DNA from: Natrononativus amylolyticus
Lineage (GTDB): Archaea > Halobacteriota > Halobacteria > Halobacteriales > Natrialbaceae
Assembly: GCF_024362525.1 (NCBI RefSeq)
Contig: NZ_CP101459.1
Coordinates: 62,001 to 126,000 of the forward strand
DNA length: 64,000 bases
Direction of reading: 5' to 3'
Shown here one piece after another: positions 25,044-33,407 of this stretch (the first letter of the stretch is position 1; every line of letters starts with the position of its first letter). The notes below the pieces were generated by a model. That model worked only from the letters and a program-made list of their open reading frames with translations. It did no database searches and was not told where the DNA came from. A program made the position numbers and the translations under genes.

Positions 25044-25490
25044 TTCCTCGAGCAGTCGGGCGTCGCTCGACGACGACGAGGATTCCGTGCGCGTGGCGTC
25101 GAACCCGCTGATTCGGGCCACCGAAGGCAACTTCCCAACCGCGGTGGTCGGTCCCGGTTTGTGCGTGATACGTCGGGCCTCGAAGAGGCGTGGTATGCAT
25201 GGATATCCGCTTGTACCGCACAGGCCGTGCCATCGACCCGACTCGAACTCGCGTTCGAGTCTCGCGTCGGGGAGGCTCGCGTTTGTGATGTCGTCAGAAA
25301 TCATCGATTTCTGACTGCTTGCCGGATTACATCCGGCAATGACGGGGAAACGCCAACCCACCCCCACTGTTCCCGAGCGAGTCACTCCAGAAAACGAGGC
25401 CAGCGAGCCTGAGCCTTGCGGTTGTAGCACGGAGCGTACGCGATTCACGCCCGGCGTGAACGCCGGGACTCTCTCGCTGACTAAAGGTAG

Positions 25491-25840
25491 ACGAGTCAGG
25501 AGTGCCCCGAGTGTGACGAGATCGGTCGACGTGAAAACATTCTGGCGTGTTTATGCGGGTTCGAGGGGCACACTGACCCCGTCGCATCGGAATCGTCCCT
25601 GAGACGACAGAACAACAGAGAGAGTCGATGGCACGGCCCGTATACCTCAAGTGGAACAAACACAGTCGGCGGGACACCATCTCCCACCCTCCCCCGTGGA
25701 GCCCACGGTCAACGAGGCGTACACAAGCCAGAGTACCACCGCACGCGGTTGGAATGCCGCTCTCGAGGTCGCTCGAAACGGCGAGCCGTCTCGTGATGAC
25801 CAGAGAGCTCTACTCTCTCGAACCAACTCAGAAGGCTGAG
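25491..25840 (+). pseudogene. 3' fossil of a tnpB gene
   Basis: The frame from about 25491 reads TSQECPECDEIGRRENILAC and then LCGFEGHTD, the zinc ribbon (CxxC...CxC) and following motif of IS1341-type TnpB. After about 25625 the match moves to other frames (MARPVYLKWNKHS, then TVNEAYTSQSTTARGWNAAL), so at least one frameshift exists. In-frame stops lie upstream and no RuvC part is found. A right-end palindrome follows at 25858. The element is dead. Confidence 0.55.
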
Positions 25841-25844
25841 ACTC

Positions 25845-25890
25845 CCACGAAAGGAATCCCATGACTTCAGTCGTGGGTGAATGTCATGTT
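25845..25890 (+). repeat. IS200/IS605-type right-end palindrome (CCCACGAC type), copy 1
   Basis: The hairpin CCCATGAC...GTCGTGGG (25858-25877) is preceded by CCCACGAAAGGAATCCC and followed by TGAATGTCA. Nearly the same string recurs at 28750-28795 and in part at 27789-27808. Coming right after a tnpB fossil, it should be the old right end, where an omega-RNA would have ended. Confidence 0.5.
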
Positions 25891-25947
25891 TCCTACCGTG
25901 TGGGATTCAGGGACTAGCTAACATACTTGGACAGCGTACCTCAGAGT

Positions 25948-26304
25948 ATGGCAACCGATGATTCACTGGTTCGGACGATCCTGATCGTCATCGCCGCGGT
26001 CCTGCTTCTGCCGTTCCTCATGATGGTAGTGATGATACCAATGATGGGCGTGTGGGGATGGGGGCACATGTGGGACGGTAGTATGTGGAACGGAACGGGA
26101 GCCACGTGGATGTGGCTTCTCATGTCAGTGGTACCTTTGCTCGTGATTCTCGGGATTGGGTACCTCCTGTACAGTTCGATTCGCCAGTCCAGTACTCACC
26201 AAAGTGACGCCGCAGTCGACGAGTTGCGGTCGGCCTATGCTCGTGGTGACATTTCGGCTGAAGAGTTCGAGGAACGCCGCAAGCGCCTCCAACGCGGGAT
26301 ATGA
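25948..26304 (+). CDS. SHOCT-domain membrane protein
   Basis: A 118-residue protein. Two membrane helices (about residues 9-30, and 54-78 with WMWLLMSVVPLLVILGIGYL) are joined by a Met/Trp/Gly-rich loop (GVWGWGHMWDGSMWNG). The C-terminus holds a SHOCT motif (ELRSAYARGDISAEEFEERR), a short helical hairpin found at the ends of many small membrane proteins. The start at 25948 is preferred over an in-frame codon seven residues earlier. Function is unknown; the Met-rich loop could bind metal, which is only a guess. Confidence 0.8.
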   Translation: MATDDSLVRTILIVIAAVLLLPFLMMVVMIPMMGVWGWGHMWDGSMWNGTGATWMWLLMSVVPLLVILGIGYLLYSSIRQSSTHQSDAAVDELRSAYARGDISAEEFEERRKRLQRGI

Positions 26305-26404
26305 ATTCGAGAACGTTTTGCTCGACTGTCTACGCACCTCGAGCGAGCTTCTCTGGAACTGTCTCACTGATCGACTCTCGAACTCGAGCATTTTGCCCCA
26401 CGGG

Positions 26405-26905
26405 TCACTCTACGCAGTTACACCGAGAATGCGCAACGGCGAACTCGACAGCGTACGAGTGAACCTCCTCAGCTAGATTATTCATCCCGATTGCCAGATC
26501 CCGACCGGACCGATCAATATCGTAATAAATCTGGGCGCGGTGCTCCGATCGGAACGCATCAATCCGGGCAGCCACACCCGTATCAGAGAATACCCCGCGA
26601 CTCTCGATGTCCTCGAACACTTGCTCATGCTTTCGGAAATCAGACGATTCAGCGGCAGTCTGATCGACCAAGTAAAACTGGAACGACCGTTCGATCGCGT
26701 TGAACGACAACTCGACAATACTGACGTAGTTATTCGTCCCGCTGCGTAACTGCCGGCACGTTCCGAGCATCGCACACGCTTTCCCCAGTTGTACGTCAGC
26801 ATCCGTTTGCTGCCACGACAACGAATCCTGAACCGGGCCAGTCTCCTCGTCGGCTAACAACGACTCAACGTGTTCGACAGCGTCGACAACGGCTTCAAGT
26901 CCCAT
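26405..26905 (-). CDS. HEPN-like partner of an MNT nucleotidyltransferase
   Basis: A 166-residue, mostly helical protein whose start overlaps the stop of the upstream nucleotidyltransferase gene by 11 bases. The gene order and size fit the HEPN half of a HEPN/MNT toxin-antitoxin module, in which HEPN is usually an RNase and MNT adds AMP to silence it. A stretch near residues 115-130 (AFRSEHRAQIYYD) resembles haloarchaeal HEPN proteins. I do not see a clean Rx4-6H active-site motif, so catalytic ability is uncertain. The assignment rests mainly on context and fold style. Confidence 0.65.
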   Translation of the reverse strand: MGLEAVVDAVEHVESLLADEETGPVQDSLSWQQTDADVQLGKACAMLGTCRQLRSGTNNYVSIVELSFNAIERSFQFYLVDQTAAESSDFRKHEQVFEDIESRGVFSDTGVAARIDAFRSEHRAQIYYDIDRSGRDLAIGMNNLAEEVHSYAVEFAVAHSRCNCVE

Positions 26906-27584
26906 CCGATAACACCTCCTGTTTCACCGCGTCGAGAACCGGGGCGTCGTGAAGCGTAATCCCGTCCACGAGTACGTCACGGATCCGGTCGTGCGTCACT
27001 GCTGAGTCGCGCGTCTCGACCACGATGTGCGGTTCGAATCGATCGCCATTGAACTGTTCCGACGCGATATCGTCCTCGATGCCATGAGCCGCTCGTTGCG
27101 CCGCCATCCGGCCATCATCGACGACGACGAAGACGTCGATATCGCTGGCCCGGTCGGCGTCGCCGCGGGCGACACTCCCGAACAACACGATCGCTGCATG
27201 ATCACCGAGACGATCGATAAGCCGGTTCCGAACAGTTTGCACTGGGTCGTGGAACTCAGGTTGCGGAACTGTGGTAACCGGCTCGTCACTGTGAACGAAT
27301 CGCTCCGGGTTGATCTTGACGGCATTTGCCCTGCCGTTGCGATCAACGCGAACGATTCCGAGGGCCTCGAGGGAGAGAACAGCGGCGTTGACGTTCGACA
27401 TTCCTCGTTCTGTCAATCGGTGGAGCTCACGGTTCGAGAAGGCCGTGTCTGGATTCTCAGCGAGGATATGGAGAATATCAGCCGCTGCGCGATGCCGGAA
27501 CGCCTCGCGGTCACCGAGCGGAACCGGGAGGCAAACGTACGTTCCCTCGCATCCGTTCGATGGGTGAACGGTTTTGTGGTTCAT
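26895..27584 (-). CDS. HTH-MNT nucleotidyltransferase (antitoxin-type)
   Basis: A 229-residue two-domain protein. Residues about 30-95 form a winged HTH (FSNRELHRLTERGMSNVNAAV). Residues about 115-200 are a minimal nucleotidyltransferase with the active-site motif LFGSVARGDADRASDIDVFV, that is GSxARG then DxD. In HEPN/MNT modules the MNT protein AMPylates and blocks the HEPN toxin. The fused HTH suggests autoregulation. A 10-base palindrome GTTCATGAAC covers the start codon (27579-27588) and could be its operator. Confidence 0.8.
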   Translation of the reverse strand: MNHKTVHPSNGCEGTYVCLPVPLGDREAFRHRAAADILHILAENPDTAFSNRELHRLTERGMSNVNAAVLSLEALGIVRVDRNGRANAVKINPERFVHSDEPVTTVPQPEFHDPVQTVRNRLIDRLGDHAAIVLFGSVARGDADRASDIDVFVVVDDGRMAAQRAAHGIEDDIASEQFNGDRFEPHIVVETRDSAVTHDRIRDVLVDGITLHDAPVLDAVKQEVLSDGT

Positions 27585-27961
27585 GAACTGTTATACGGTT
27601 CAGTCGGTGGTAAGTGTTCCGCACATGAGCACCACTTCCAGACAGGGACAAACGGCCCCAACGCCCGGAGGTGGGACCCCACCACTTTAATTCCTCCATG
27701 TAAGGGCAATGGTTACTACATCTTTAGACACCTCATGCATATACGAGACTAACTCCTTGTTGACTGACTCCTGACTGAAGTGACTACTCCCACGACTGAA
27801 GTTGTGGGCTTTCTCCTCGAATGTCTGTAAACGCACCGACGGTAGATATCCGACTCCACCACTGACGGCGGTTGGTTGACCGGGCCTCCCGCTCGACCCG
27901 CGCCTGAAGACGCGGGTATGCGCTAACAAGTCCTATCAGGCGGGGCTACGTATCGCCCTCC
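27585..27961. other. Gene-free stretch with an IS-type palindrome
   Basis: No gene was found. A short hairpin GGTGGGACCCCACC lies at about 27669-27682. A CCCACGAC-type IS palindrome lies at 27789-27808 (CCCACGAC/GTTGTGGG). It is followed near 27895-27920 by the palindrome CCCGCGCCTGAAGACGCGGG. These look like ends of lost single-strand IS elements. Confidence 0.5.
27789..27808 (+). repeat. CCCACGAC-type palindrome, copy 2
   Basis: Stem CCCACGAC with GTTGTGGG around TGAA, one wobble pair. It has the same core as the hairpins at 25858 and 28767. With the copy at 28767 it brackets the SdpI-like gene. Confidence 0.45.
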
Positions 27962-28633
27962 ATGAACACTCGGTACCGGTTCGCGCTGGCGGGCAGTTTC
28001 GTCGCGCTGTCGGCGATCGTGAGCGTGATTGCAGCACCTGCACTTCCCGATCAGGTCGTTTCGAACTGGAACGCCGCTGGTGAGCCGAGCGGGACTCTGT
28101 CCAAACCCCTCGCACTCGGGCTCGTTCCCGTGGTAACTGCGGGCTTGCTCGGCGTATTCGCCGTTATTCCTCGAATTGACCCACTTCGGGCGAACATCGA
28201 CGAATTTCGTCCCTATTATGACTGGTTCGTCGTCATCTTCACAGCGTATCTGTTCCTCATTCACGCCGGCATTATCGCATTCAATCTCGGCTACGAATTC
28301 GACTTCGTCTACCTGATCCTGTTCGGAGGAGCTGGGCTCTTTTATTACTGCGGAGTCGTGCTCACACACGCCAAGCGAAATTGGTTCGTCGGTATCCGGA
28401 CGCCGTGGACGCTCAGTAATGAGGAAGTCTGGAATCGAACGCACGCTCTCGGTGGGAAACTGTTCAAACTCACAGCGATACTCGCGGTAGTCGGACTCCT
28501 GTTCGGCGAATACGCACTGTACTTCTTCCTCGTACCGGCAGTAGCTACTGCCGTCACCACTGTCGTCTATTCGTACTATCTGTACGGACGATTTGAACGG
28601 ACTGAGCCCTCTTCGCCGGATTTAGAGTACTAG
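27962..28633 (+). CDS. SdpI/DUF1648 family membrane protein
   Basis: A 223-residue membrane protein. The N-terminal part has a DUF1648-like first helix and loop (LPDQVVSNWNAAGEPSG), then two more helices. The C-terminal part has the SdpI signature KRNWFVGIRTPWTLSNEEVW followed by NRTHALGGKLF. B. subtilis SdpI gives immunity to the killing peptide SDP; most archaeal members have no known target. The gene is bracketed by IS-type palindromes at 27789 and 28767, so it may have been carried in. Confidence 0.85.
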   Translation: MNTRYRFALAGSFVALSAIVSVIAAPALPDQVVSNWNAAGEPSGTLSKPLALGLVPVVTAGLLGVFAVIPRIDPLRANIDEFRPYYDWFVVIFTAYLFLIHAGIIAFNLGYEFDFVYLILFGGAGLFYYCGVVLTHAKRNWFVGIRTPWTLSNEEVWNRTHALGGKLFKLTAILAVVGLLFGEYALYFFLVPAVATAVTTVVYSYYLYGRFERTEPSSPDLEY

Positions 28634-28739
28634 GTCTGTGCTCGGTTGGTGACCGAGAGGTCCACGAGCCGGGACGCGACTCCGTCCTCGAGGTAGCCGA
28701 CCGCTGCGCTCCAGTGGGAATATCGCTCTCGGGGACTCA

Positions 28740-28795
28740 GACGACTGTGACGCCCACGAGAGGAATCCCACGACTGAAGTCGTGGGTGGATGTCA
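28740..28795 (+). repeat. CCCACGAC-type right-end palindrome, copy 3
   Basis: The hairpin CCCACGACTGAAGTCGTGGG (28767-28786) has a 9-base perfect stem. It is preceded by CCCACGAGAGGAATCCC and followed by TGGATGTCA. The 45-base block closely matches 25845-25890, so it is another tnpB-element right end without its gene. It closes the palindrome-rich accessory stretch. Confidence 0.5.
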
Positions 28796-28817
28796 ATTAG
28801 TACATAGTGGTGCAATT

Positions 28818-29153
28818 TTATTGCAGATGGGGAGAGGTTTCGAGATTGTATCGGATCAAATGTTCGTGCGGTTCGTAGTCAAGAACACCCATCTCGGCCA
28901 TGAGAGGTAGATGGATGTGATGAAGGCTGACAGCCATGCGGTTGACGGCATCCTCGGTAACCGGGACACTCCCGTCTTCACGGGCGACGATCTGCGTCGC
29001 TAACTCTGTAAGCTCAATCGGGGCAGCGTTCCCATCGAGGATATCGAGTGTCAATCTGCGCCGTTCTGATGCAAGCAGTCTGTGTTGATCACTCGTGGAC
29101 AGTTCAGCGGTGTTCGACATTCCGGCCATAAGTTCGTTCGAGGACTGTTCCAT
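28818..29153 (-). CDS. Small HTH protein, DUF7344-like
   Basis: A 111-residue winged-helix protein in the style of haloarchaeal DUF7344 regulators. A segment of the type DQHRLLASERRRLTLDIL opens the domain. A helix pair with LTELATQIVARED and a C-terminal HLPLMAEMGVLDYEPHEHLI follow. An in-frame ATG 11 codons later is possible. It is divergent from the large sensor-regulator gene, 178 bases away, so the two may be co-regulated. Target unknown. Confidence 0.72.
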   Translation of the reverse strand: MEQSSNELMAGMSNTAELSTSDQHRLLASERRRLTLDILDGNAAPIELTELATQIVAREDGSVPVTEDAVNRMAVSLHHIHLPLMAEMGVLDYEPHEHLIRYNLETSPHLQ

Positions 29154-29283
29154 AGTACTGGACCGTAAGAGTCGTCGCTCTCTCGTAAGGGTATACTAGA
29201 ACTGATTAGGCGCATTCGTCGGGATACGACTAATCACTGATCTCTGATCAACGTGACGTTCTCTCGGTATTGAGACTACATGC

Positions 29284-29301
29284 AATTCCGCCGGCGGAAT
29301 T
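29284..29301. promoter_or_regulatory. 18-base perfect palindrome at the sensor-regulator promoter
   Basis: AATTCCGCCGGCGGAATT is self-complementary over all 18 bases and runs into the TATA-like TTTTAA at 29300-29305. It lies 31 bases before the chosen ATG at 29332. A regulator bound here would cover the TATA box, so it is a candidate operator. Confidence 0.5.
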
Positions 29302-29331
29302 TTAATGAGTCGTGGTCCCGGTATCCAACCA

Positions 29332-32300
29332 ATGAAATCTGGATCGTTGAGCCCGAATCTTCGAGAAACACTCGACGTTTTTGACGGCTCGGGTGAGCCT
29401 CTAACGACACTTGAGGTGGCCGAACACCTCGACGTTGGTCGTCGGAGTACGTACGCCCGTTTGGAACGACTCATCGAGGAGGGGCGGCTCGAAACGAAAA
29501 AGGTGGGTGCAAGTGCTCGGGTGTGGTGGCAGCCACCAGCGTATTCATGCCCCACATCGGCGAGTGCAAAGCGACCGGAACAGGGCAGTCCTCAAGCCAG
29601 TGACCAATTTGAAGCACTGCTCTATGCAGTCGAAGAGTACGCAATTTTCACCCTCGATGCCGAAGGAACCATACAGACCTGGAACGCCGGCGCCGAACGG
29701 ATCAAGGGAGATGAATCCGAGGAAATCATCGGCAAACACGTATCCACGTTTTACACCAGCGAGGATCGGGAGCAAGGGGTTCCGGAGCAGAACCTTCAGG
29801 CTGCCGCAGAGAACGGCTCAACTGAGAAAGAGGGCTGGCGCGTCCGAGCGGATGGTTCGCGGTTCTGGGCGATGGTCACCATCACCCCCATCCGAAGTGG
29901 AACAGGGGAACTCGAGGGGTTCGTGAAGGTCACGCGCGACATGACAGACCGGCGGGAGTATGAACGCCGACTTGAACGGCAAGCCGCTCGACTCGAACGC
30001 CAAAACGAGGCTCTCGAACACGAACTCGATACCGTATTCGAGCGAATTACCGATGGGTTCTACGCGCTCGATGAGGATCTTCGGTTCGAGTACGTCAACG
30101 ACTCCGCCCACGAACTGCTGGGACTACATGAGCCATCGGTCGGTGCGGACATCCGTGACGAGGTTCTCCTCACAGAACCGTTCGAGAAAGCGCTATACGA
30201 GGCGCTCGAAAGCCAGACCCCGGTCGAGCTTGAAGATTACTACGATCCGGCTGGCGGGTGGTATTACAACGCCATTTACCCATCAGAATCCGGGCTCTCG
30301 GTATACTTCCGAAACATCACCGAAACCAAGCGACGCGAACAAGAACTCGAACGGTACGTCACTATCCTCGACGCTATCGGCGAACCCGCATACGAACTCG
30401 ATGACAACGGGCAGATCGTTTTCGTCAACGAGGCCCTTGCCGAGTACTCGGGGTACGAAGAATCCGAACTACTCGGCCAGCACGTTTCAATGGTGATGGG
30501 AGAGGAGGCGATTACAGAGGTGAAGTCCCGTATCGAAGCCCTCCTCAAAGACGAGGACAAGAGAAACGCAAAGGTCGAATTCGATTTGATGCCGAAGCTA
30601 GGTGGATCAATTCCGGTCGAAACCCGTTTTTCGTTGTTGACCGACGACGAGGGACGTAGCCGTGGCTCAGCTGGAATGGTATGGGACATATCCGAGCGTA
30701 AGGAACGCGAGCAAAACCTCGAAACCCAGGTTCGCATGCAGGAAACCATCGCTGAACTCGGACAGCGGGCACTCGAAGACGTTGAACTTGACCGGCTACT
30801 GGCCGATGCGTCAGAGGCGGTGGCCGGCACACTCGACAATGAGTACTGTAAGGTGCTGGACCTGGACTCAGAGTCCGACAAACTCCTGCTCCGACAGGGA
30901 GTCGGGTGGGACGACGGTCTCGTCGGTACGGCAACCATCTCGGCAGTTGAGGCTAATTCCCAGGCAGCGTACACGCTGGCAACCGAAGAGCCAGTCGTCG
31001 TGGAAGACCTTGCAACCGAATCGCGGTTCAACGGTCCCGACTTGCTCACCAACCATGGCGTCACAAGTGGTATCAGCGTGGCAATCGGCTCTCCAAACGA
31101 TCCGTGGGGAATCCTGGGTACTCACGACGCCGAGTCAAAGGAGTTCACCGAACACGACATCTCCTTCGTTCAATCGGTCGCAAACATCCTTGCGACGGCT
31201 GTCGCTCGAAACGCGTATGAACAGGAACTCGTCTACCAATACGAGTCCCTCGCCGCCCTTAACGACCTCAATTCCATTGTAAGCGACATCACCGACAGAG
31301 TCATCGAGAAGTCAACACGCAAGGAAATCGAGCAGGCTGTCTGTGATGCACTAGCGGCAGCCGACGCGTACGAATTTGCGTGGGTTGCTGATGTTGACTC
31401 GACCTCCGAAACCTTCGAGCCGAGAACAACCGCGGGAACTCGCGGATACGTCGACGAGGTAACCGTTTCACTGACTCCGAACAAGCCGGGGAGTGAGGGC
31501 CCCGGCGCAAAAGCCATCCGTGAACAGGAGACGCAAGTCGTACAGGACGTCTTCACGGACCCAACTGTCGAACCGTTTCGAGACGCCGCCACAAAGTACG
31601 GATTCAGCGCGGTGGCATCGATTCCGATCGTTCACGAGGGGACTGTGTATGGGGTTCTCGCAGTATACGCTGATCGACAAAACGCATTCGATTCCGAAGA
31701 GCGGGACGTCATCAGTCAACTTGGGGAAGTAGTAGGCCACGCAATCGCTGCCGCCGAACGGAAACAAGCGCTGATGAGCGATGAACTGATCGAACTCGAG
31801 TTCCAGATCCGAGACGTCTTTGAGGCTTTCGACACCTCGGAAGAGGTGGATGGAACCATCACAATCGACAATACGATTCCGGTTGCTAACGACGGGTTCC
31901 TCGTGTACGGCACCGCGACTCAGAACGCTCTCGACGCGTTAACCGATCTCGTTGAGACGACCGCCCAGTGGGAAAGTATTACCGTCCGGGGAGAGGAGGA
32001 CCCAATCCCATTCGAACTCCACGTAACGGATCCACCGGTTCTCTCGACGCTCGATATCATCGGCGGCTATGTCGATACCGCCGTCATCGAAGACGGCGAC
32101 CTCCGGATGATAATACATCTCGCACCCAGTGTCGAAGTCCGCCGTCTTTTGGATACTATTGAGGAGGCATATCCACAGTCCGAACTGCTTCGCCGCCAGC
32201 AGATCACCCGGTCCCGTAACGATCCCCAGCGCATCCAGCGTCGCCTCCTAACGGACCTCACTGACCAACAACGCACTGTCCTGACCGCCTCATACCATGC

Positions 32301-32442
32301 AGGCTTCTTCAAGTGGCCGCGTGAGGCGACTGGCGAGGAAGTTGCCGAGTCGCTGGGCGTGGCCCCAGCAACCTTCCACCAACACCTCCGGAAGGCTGAG
32401 CGGAAAGTGTTCGACTTACTGTTTTCCGATGTGGCCGTATAG
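29332..32442 (+). CDS. Multi-PAS/GAF sensor with Bat-type HTH-10 output
   Basis: A 1036-residue sensor-regulator. A winged HTH opens the chain (residues 5-65, LTTLEVAEHLDVGRRSTYAR). Three PAS domains follow (about 85-205, 225-335, 340-465; NAGAERIKG and FVNEALAEYSGY are typical). Two GAF domains lie at about 470-620 and 640-795. Then comes the Bat-specific region, and a C-terminal HTH_10 (LTDQQRTVLTASYHAGFFKW, then LGVAPATFHQHLRKAE). There is no histidine-kinase core, so sensing is probably coupled directly to DNA binding. It has DNA-binding folds at both ends. ATG 29332 fits a leaderless start after TTTTAA at 29300. Confidence 0.87.
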   Translation: MKSGSLSPNLRETLDVFDGSGEPLTTLEVAEHLDVGRRSTYARLERLIEEGRLETKKVGASARVWWQPPAYSCPTSASAKRPEQGSPQASDQFEALLYAVEEYAIFTLDAEGTIQTWNAGAERIKGDESEEIIGKHVSTFYTSEDREQGVPEQNLQAAAENGSTEKEGWRVRADGSRFWAMVTITPIRSGTGELEGFVKVTRDMTDRREYERRLERQAARLERQNEALEHELDTVFERITDGFYALDEDLRFEYVNDSAHELLGLHEPSVGADIRDEVLLTEPFEKALYEALESQTPVELEDYYDPAGGWYYNAIYPSESGLSVYFRNITETKRREQELERYVTILDAIGEPAYELDDNGQIVFVNEALAEYSGYEESELLGQHVSMVMGEEAITEVKSRIEALLKDEDKRNAKVEFDLMPKLGGSIPVETRFSLLTDDEGRSRGSAGMVWDISERKEREQNLETQVRMQETIAELGQRALEDVELDRLLADASEAVAGTLDNEYCKVLDLDSESDKLLLRQGVGWDDGLVGTATISAVEANSQAAYTLATEEPVVVEDLATESRFNGPDLLTNHGVTSGISVAIGSPNDPWGILGTHDAESKEFTEHDISFVQSVANILATAVARNAYEQELVYQYESLAALNDLNSIVSDITDRVIEKSTRKEIEQAVCDALAAADAYEFAWVADVDSTSETFEPRTTAGTRGYVDEVTVSLTPNKPGSEGPGAKAIREQETQVVQDVFTDPTVEPFRDAATKYGFSAVASIPIVHEGTVYGVLAVYADRQNAFDSEERDVISQLGEVVGHAIAAAERKQALMSDELIELEFQIRDVFEAFDTSEEVDGTITIDNTIPVANDGFLVYGTATQNALDALTDLVETTAQWESITVRGEEDPIPFELHVTDPPVLSTLDIIGGYVDTAVIEDGDLRMIIHLAPSVEVRRLLDTIEEAYPQSELLRRQQITRSRNDPQRIQRRLLTDLTDQQRTVLTASYHAGFFKWPREATGEEVAESLGVAPATFHQHLRKAERKVFDLLFSDVAV

Positions 32443-32522
32443 TCGTCATATTTAGTCGTGCGGAGGACGTCAAGAGCTCCAATCAGCTACTGTTAAGTAG
32501 TGGGTGTGCGGCATGTACTCCA

Positions 32523-33365
32523 ATGCGAGAGCTTGTCACGATGTGGCGGGATACGCGGATGATCATGCTCGTCGCGGTCGTCGCGGCGGTGTACGTTGCA
32601 CTGTTGATTCCCTTCGCCGGGTTCGTCATCATCCCCGGCATCACTGCCGTCCGGCCAGGGAACGTGATTCCGGTAATCTTCGGGCTCATGTTCGGCCCGG
32701 CGGCCGCGTGGGGATCGGCTATCGGTAACCTGATCAACGACATCTTCGCAGGACAGTTCGGCCCCGGCAGCGCGTTCGGGTTCGTCGGGAATTTCTTCTT
32801 CGGCCTCCTCGGCTACAAGCTCTGGGGGAACCTCGGCCCGCTCTCGAGCGGCGTCGAACCCGACTTCCGCGAGCGGCCCGTCCGCCAGTTCGTCGAGTTC
32901 GCCTTGGTCGCCGTCGCCGCCTCCGCGGTATGTGCGGCAATCATCGCCTGGGGGCTCGAACTGCTGGGGCTGTTCCCCTTCTCGGTGCTCGGGACGATCA
33001 TCTTCCTGAACAACACGATCGCCGCACTCATCCTCGGACCGCCGCTTTTGTACCTGACCTACCCGCGAATCAAGTCGATGGGGCTGCTGTATCCTGATCT
33101 CCTCCACGCCGATGATCTGCCGGAGACAGGGGCGACGCGCGCTCAGACCGCCGCCGTCGGCCTCCTGTTGGTCGCAATCGCCTGGGTGGTCGTCGGGATC
33201 GCCGTCTCGCTGGGCCTTCAGGACGTCCCGTTCGCTGCCGATCAGGCCGAAACCCTTGGTGAAGGCGGGGCGACCCTCCAGATCATCCTCGGCGCGATCG
33301 CGTTCCTGATCGTGCTTGGGCTGACGGCAATCTCGGGCGAACGGCTCTCGAAGCTGCTCGGCTAA
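32523..33365 (+). CDS. ECF transporter substrate-binding S component
   Basis: A membrane protein of 280 residues with about six to eight helices. It resembles the S (substrate-capturing) component of energy-coupling-factor vitamin/precursor transporters: the early VAAVYVALLIPF helix and the loop AVRPGNVIPVIFGLMFGPAAAW are of that type. It precedes the fused ECF ATPase and the T component, completing an ECF set. The substrate is not evident; the nearby SAH hydrolase gene is separate. No riboswitch-like element was recognised upstream. Confidence 0.82.
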   Translation: MRELVTMWRDTRMIMLVAVVAAVYVALLIPFAGFVIIPGITAVRPGNVIPVIFGLMFGPAAAWGSAIGNLINDIFAGQFGPGSAFGFVGNFFFGLLGYKLWGNLGPLSSGVEPDFRERPVRQFVEFALVAVAASAVCAAIIAWGLELLGLFPFSVLGTIIFLNNTIAALILGPPLLYLTYPRIKSMGLLYPDLLHADDLPETGATRAQTAAVGLLLVAIAWVVVGIAVSLGLQDVPFAADQAETLGEGGATLQIILGAIAFLIVLGLTAISGERLSKLLG

Positions 33366-33368
33366 CCC

Positions 33369-33390
33369 GGGTCACTTTAGTCAGTGACCC
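33369..33390. promoter_or_regulatory. Hairpin between the ECF S gene and ECF ATPase gene
   Basis: GGGTCACT (33369-33376) and AGTGACCC (33383-33390) form a perfect 8-base stem with a 6-base loop. It starts just after the S-component stop and lies 18 bases before the ATPase ATG (33408). It may set the relative expression of the two genes. No U-run follows, so it is not a classic terminator. Confidence 0.45.
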
Positions 33391-33407
33391 ACCCTGTAGC
33401 TGATAGT

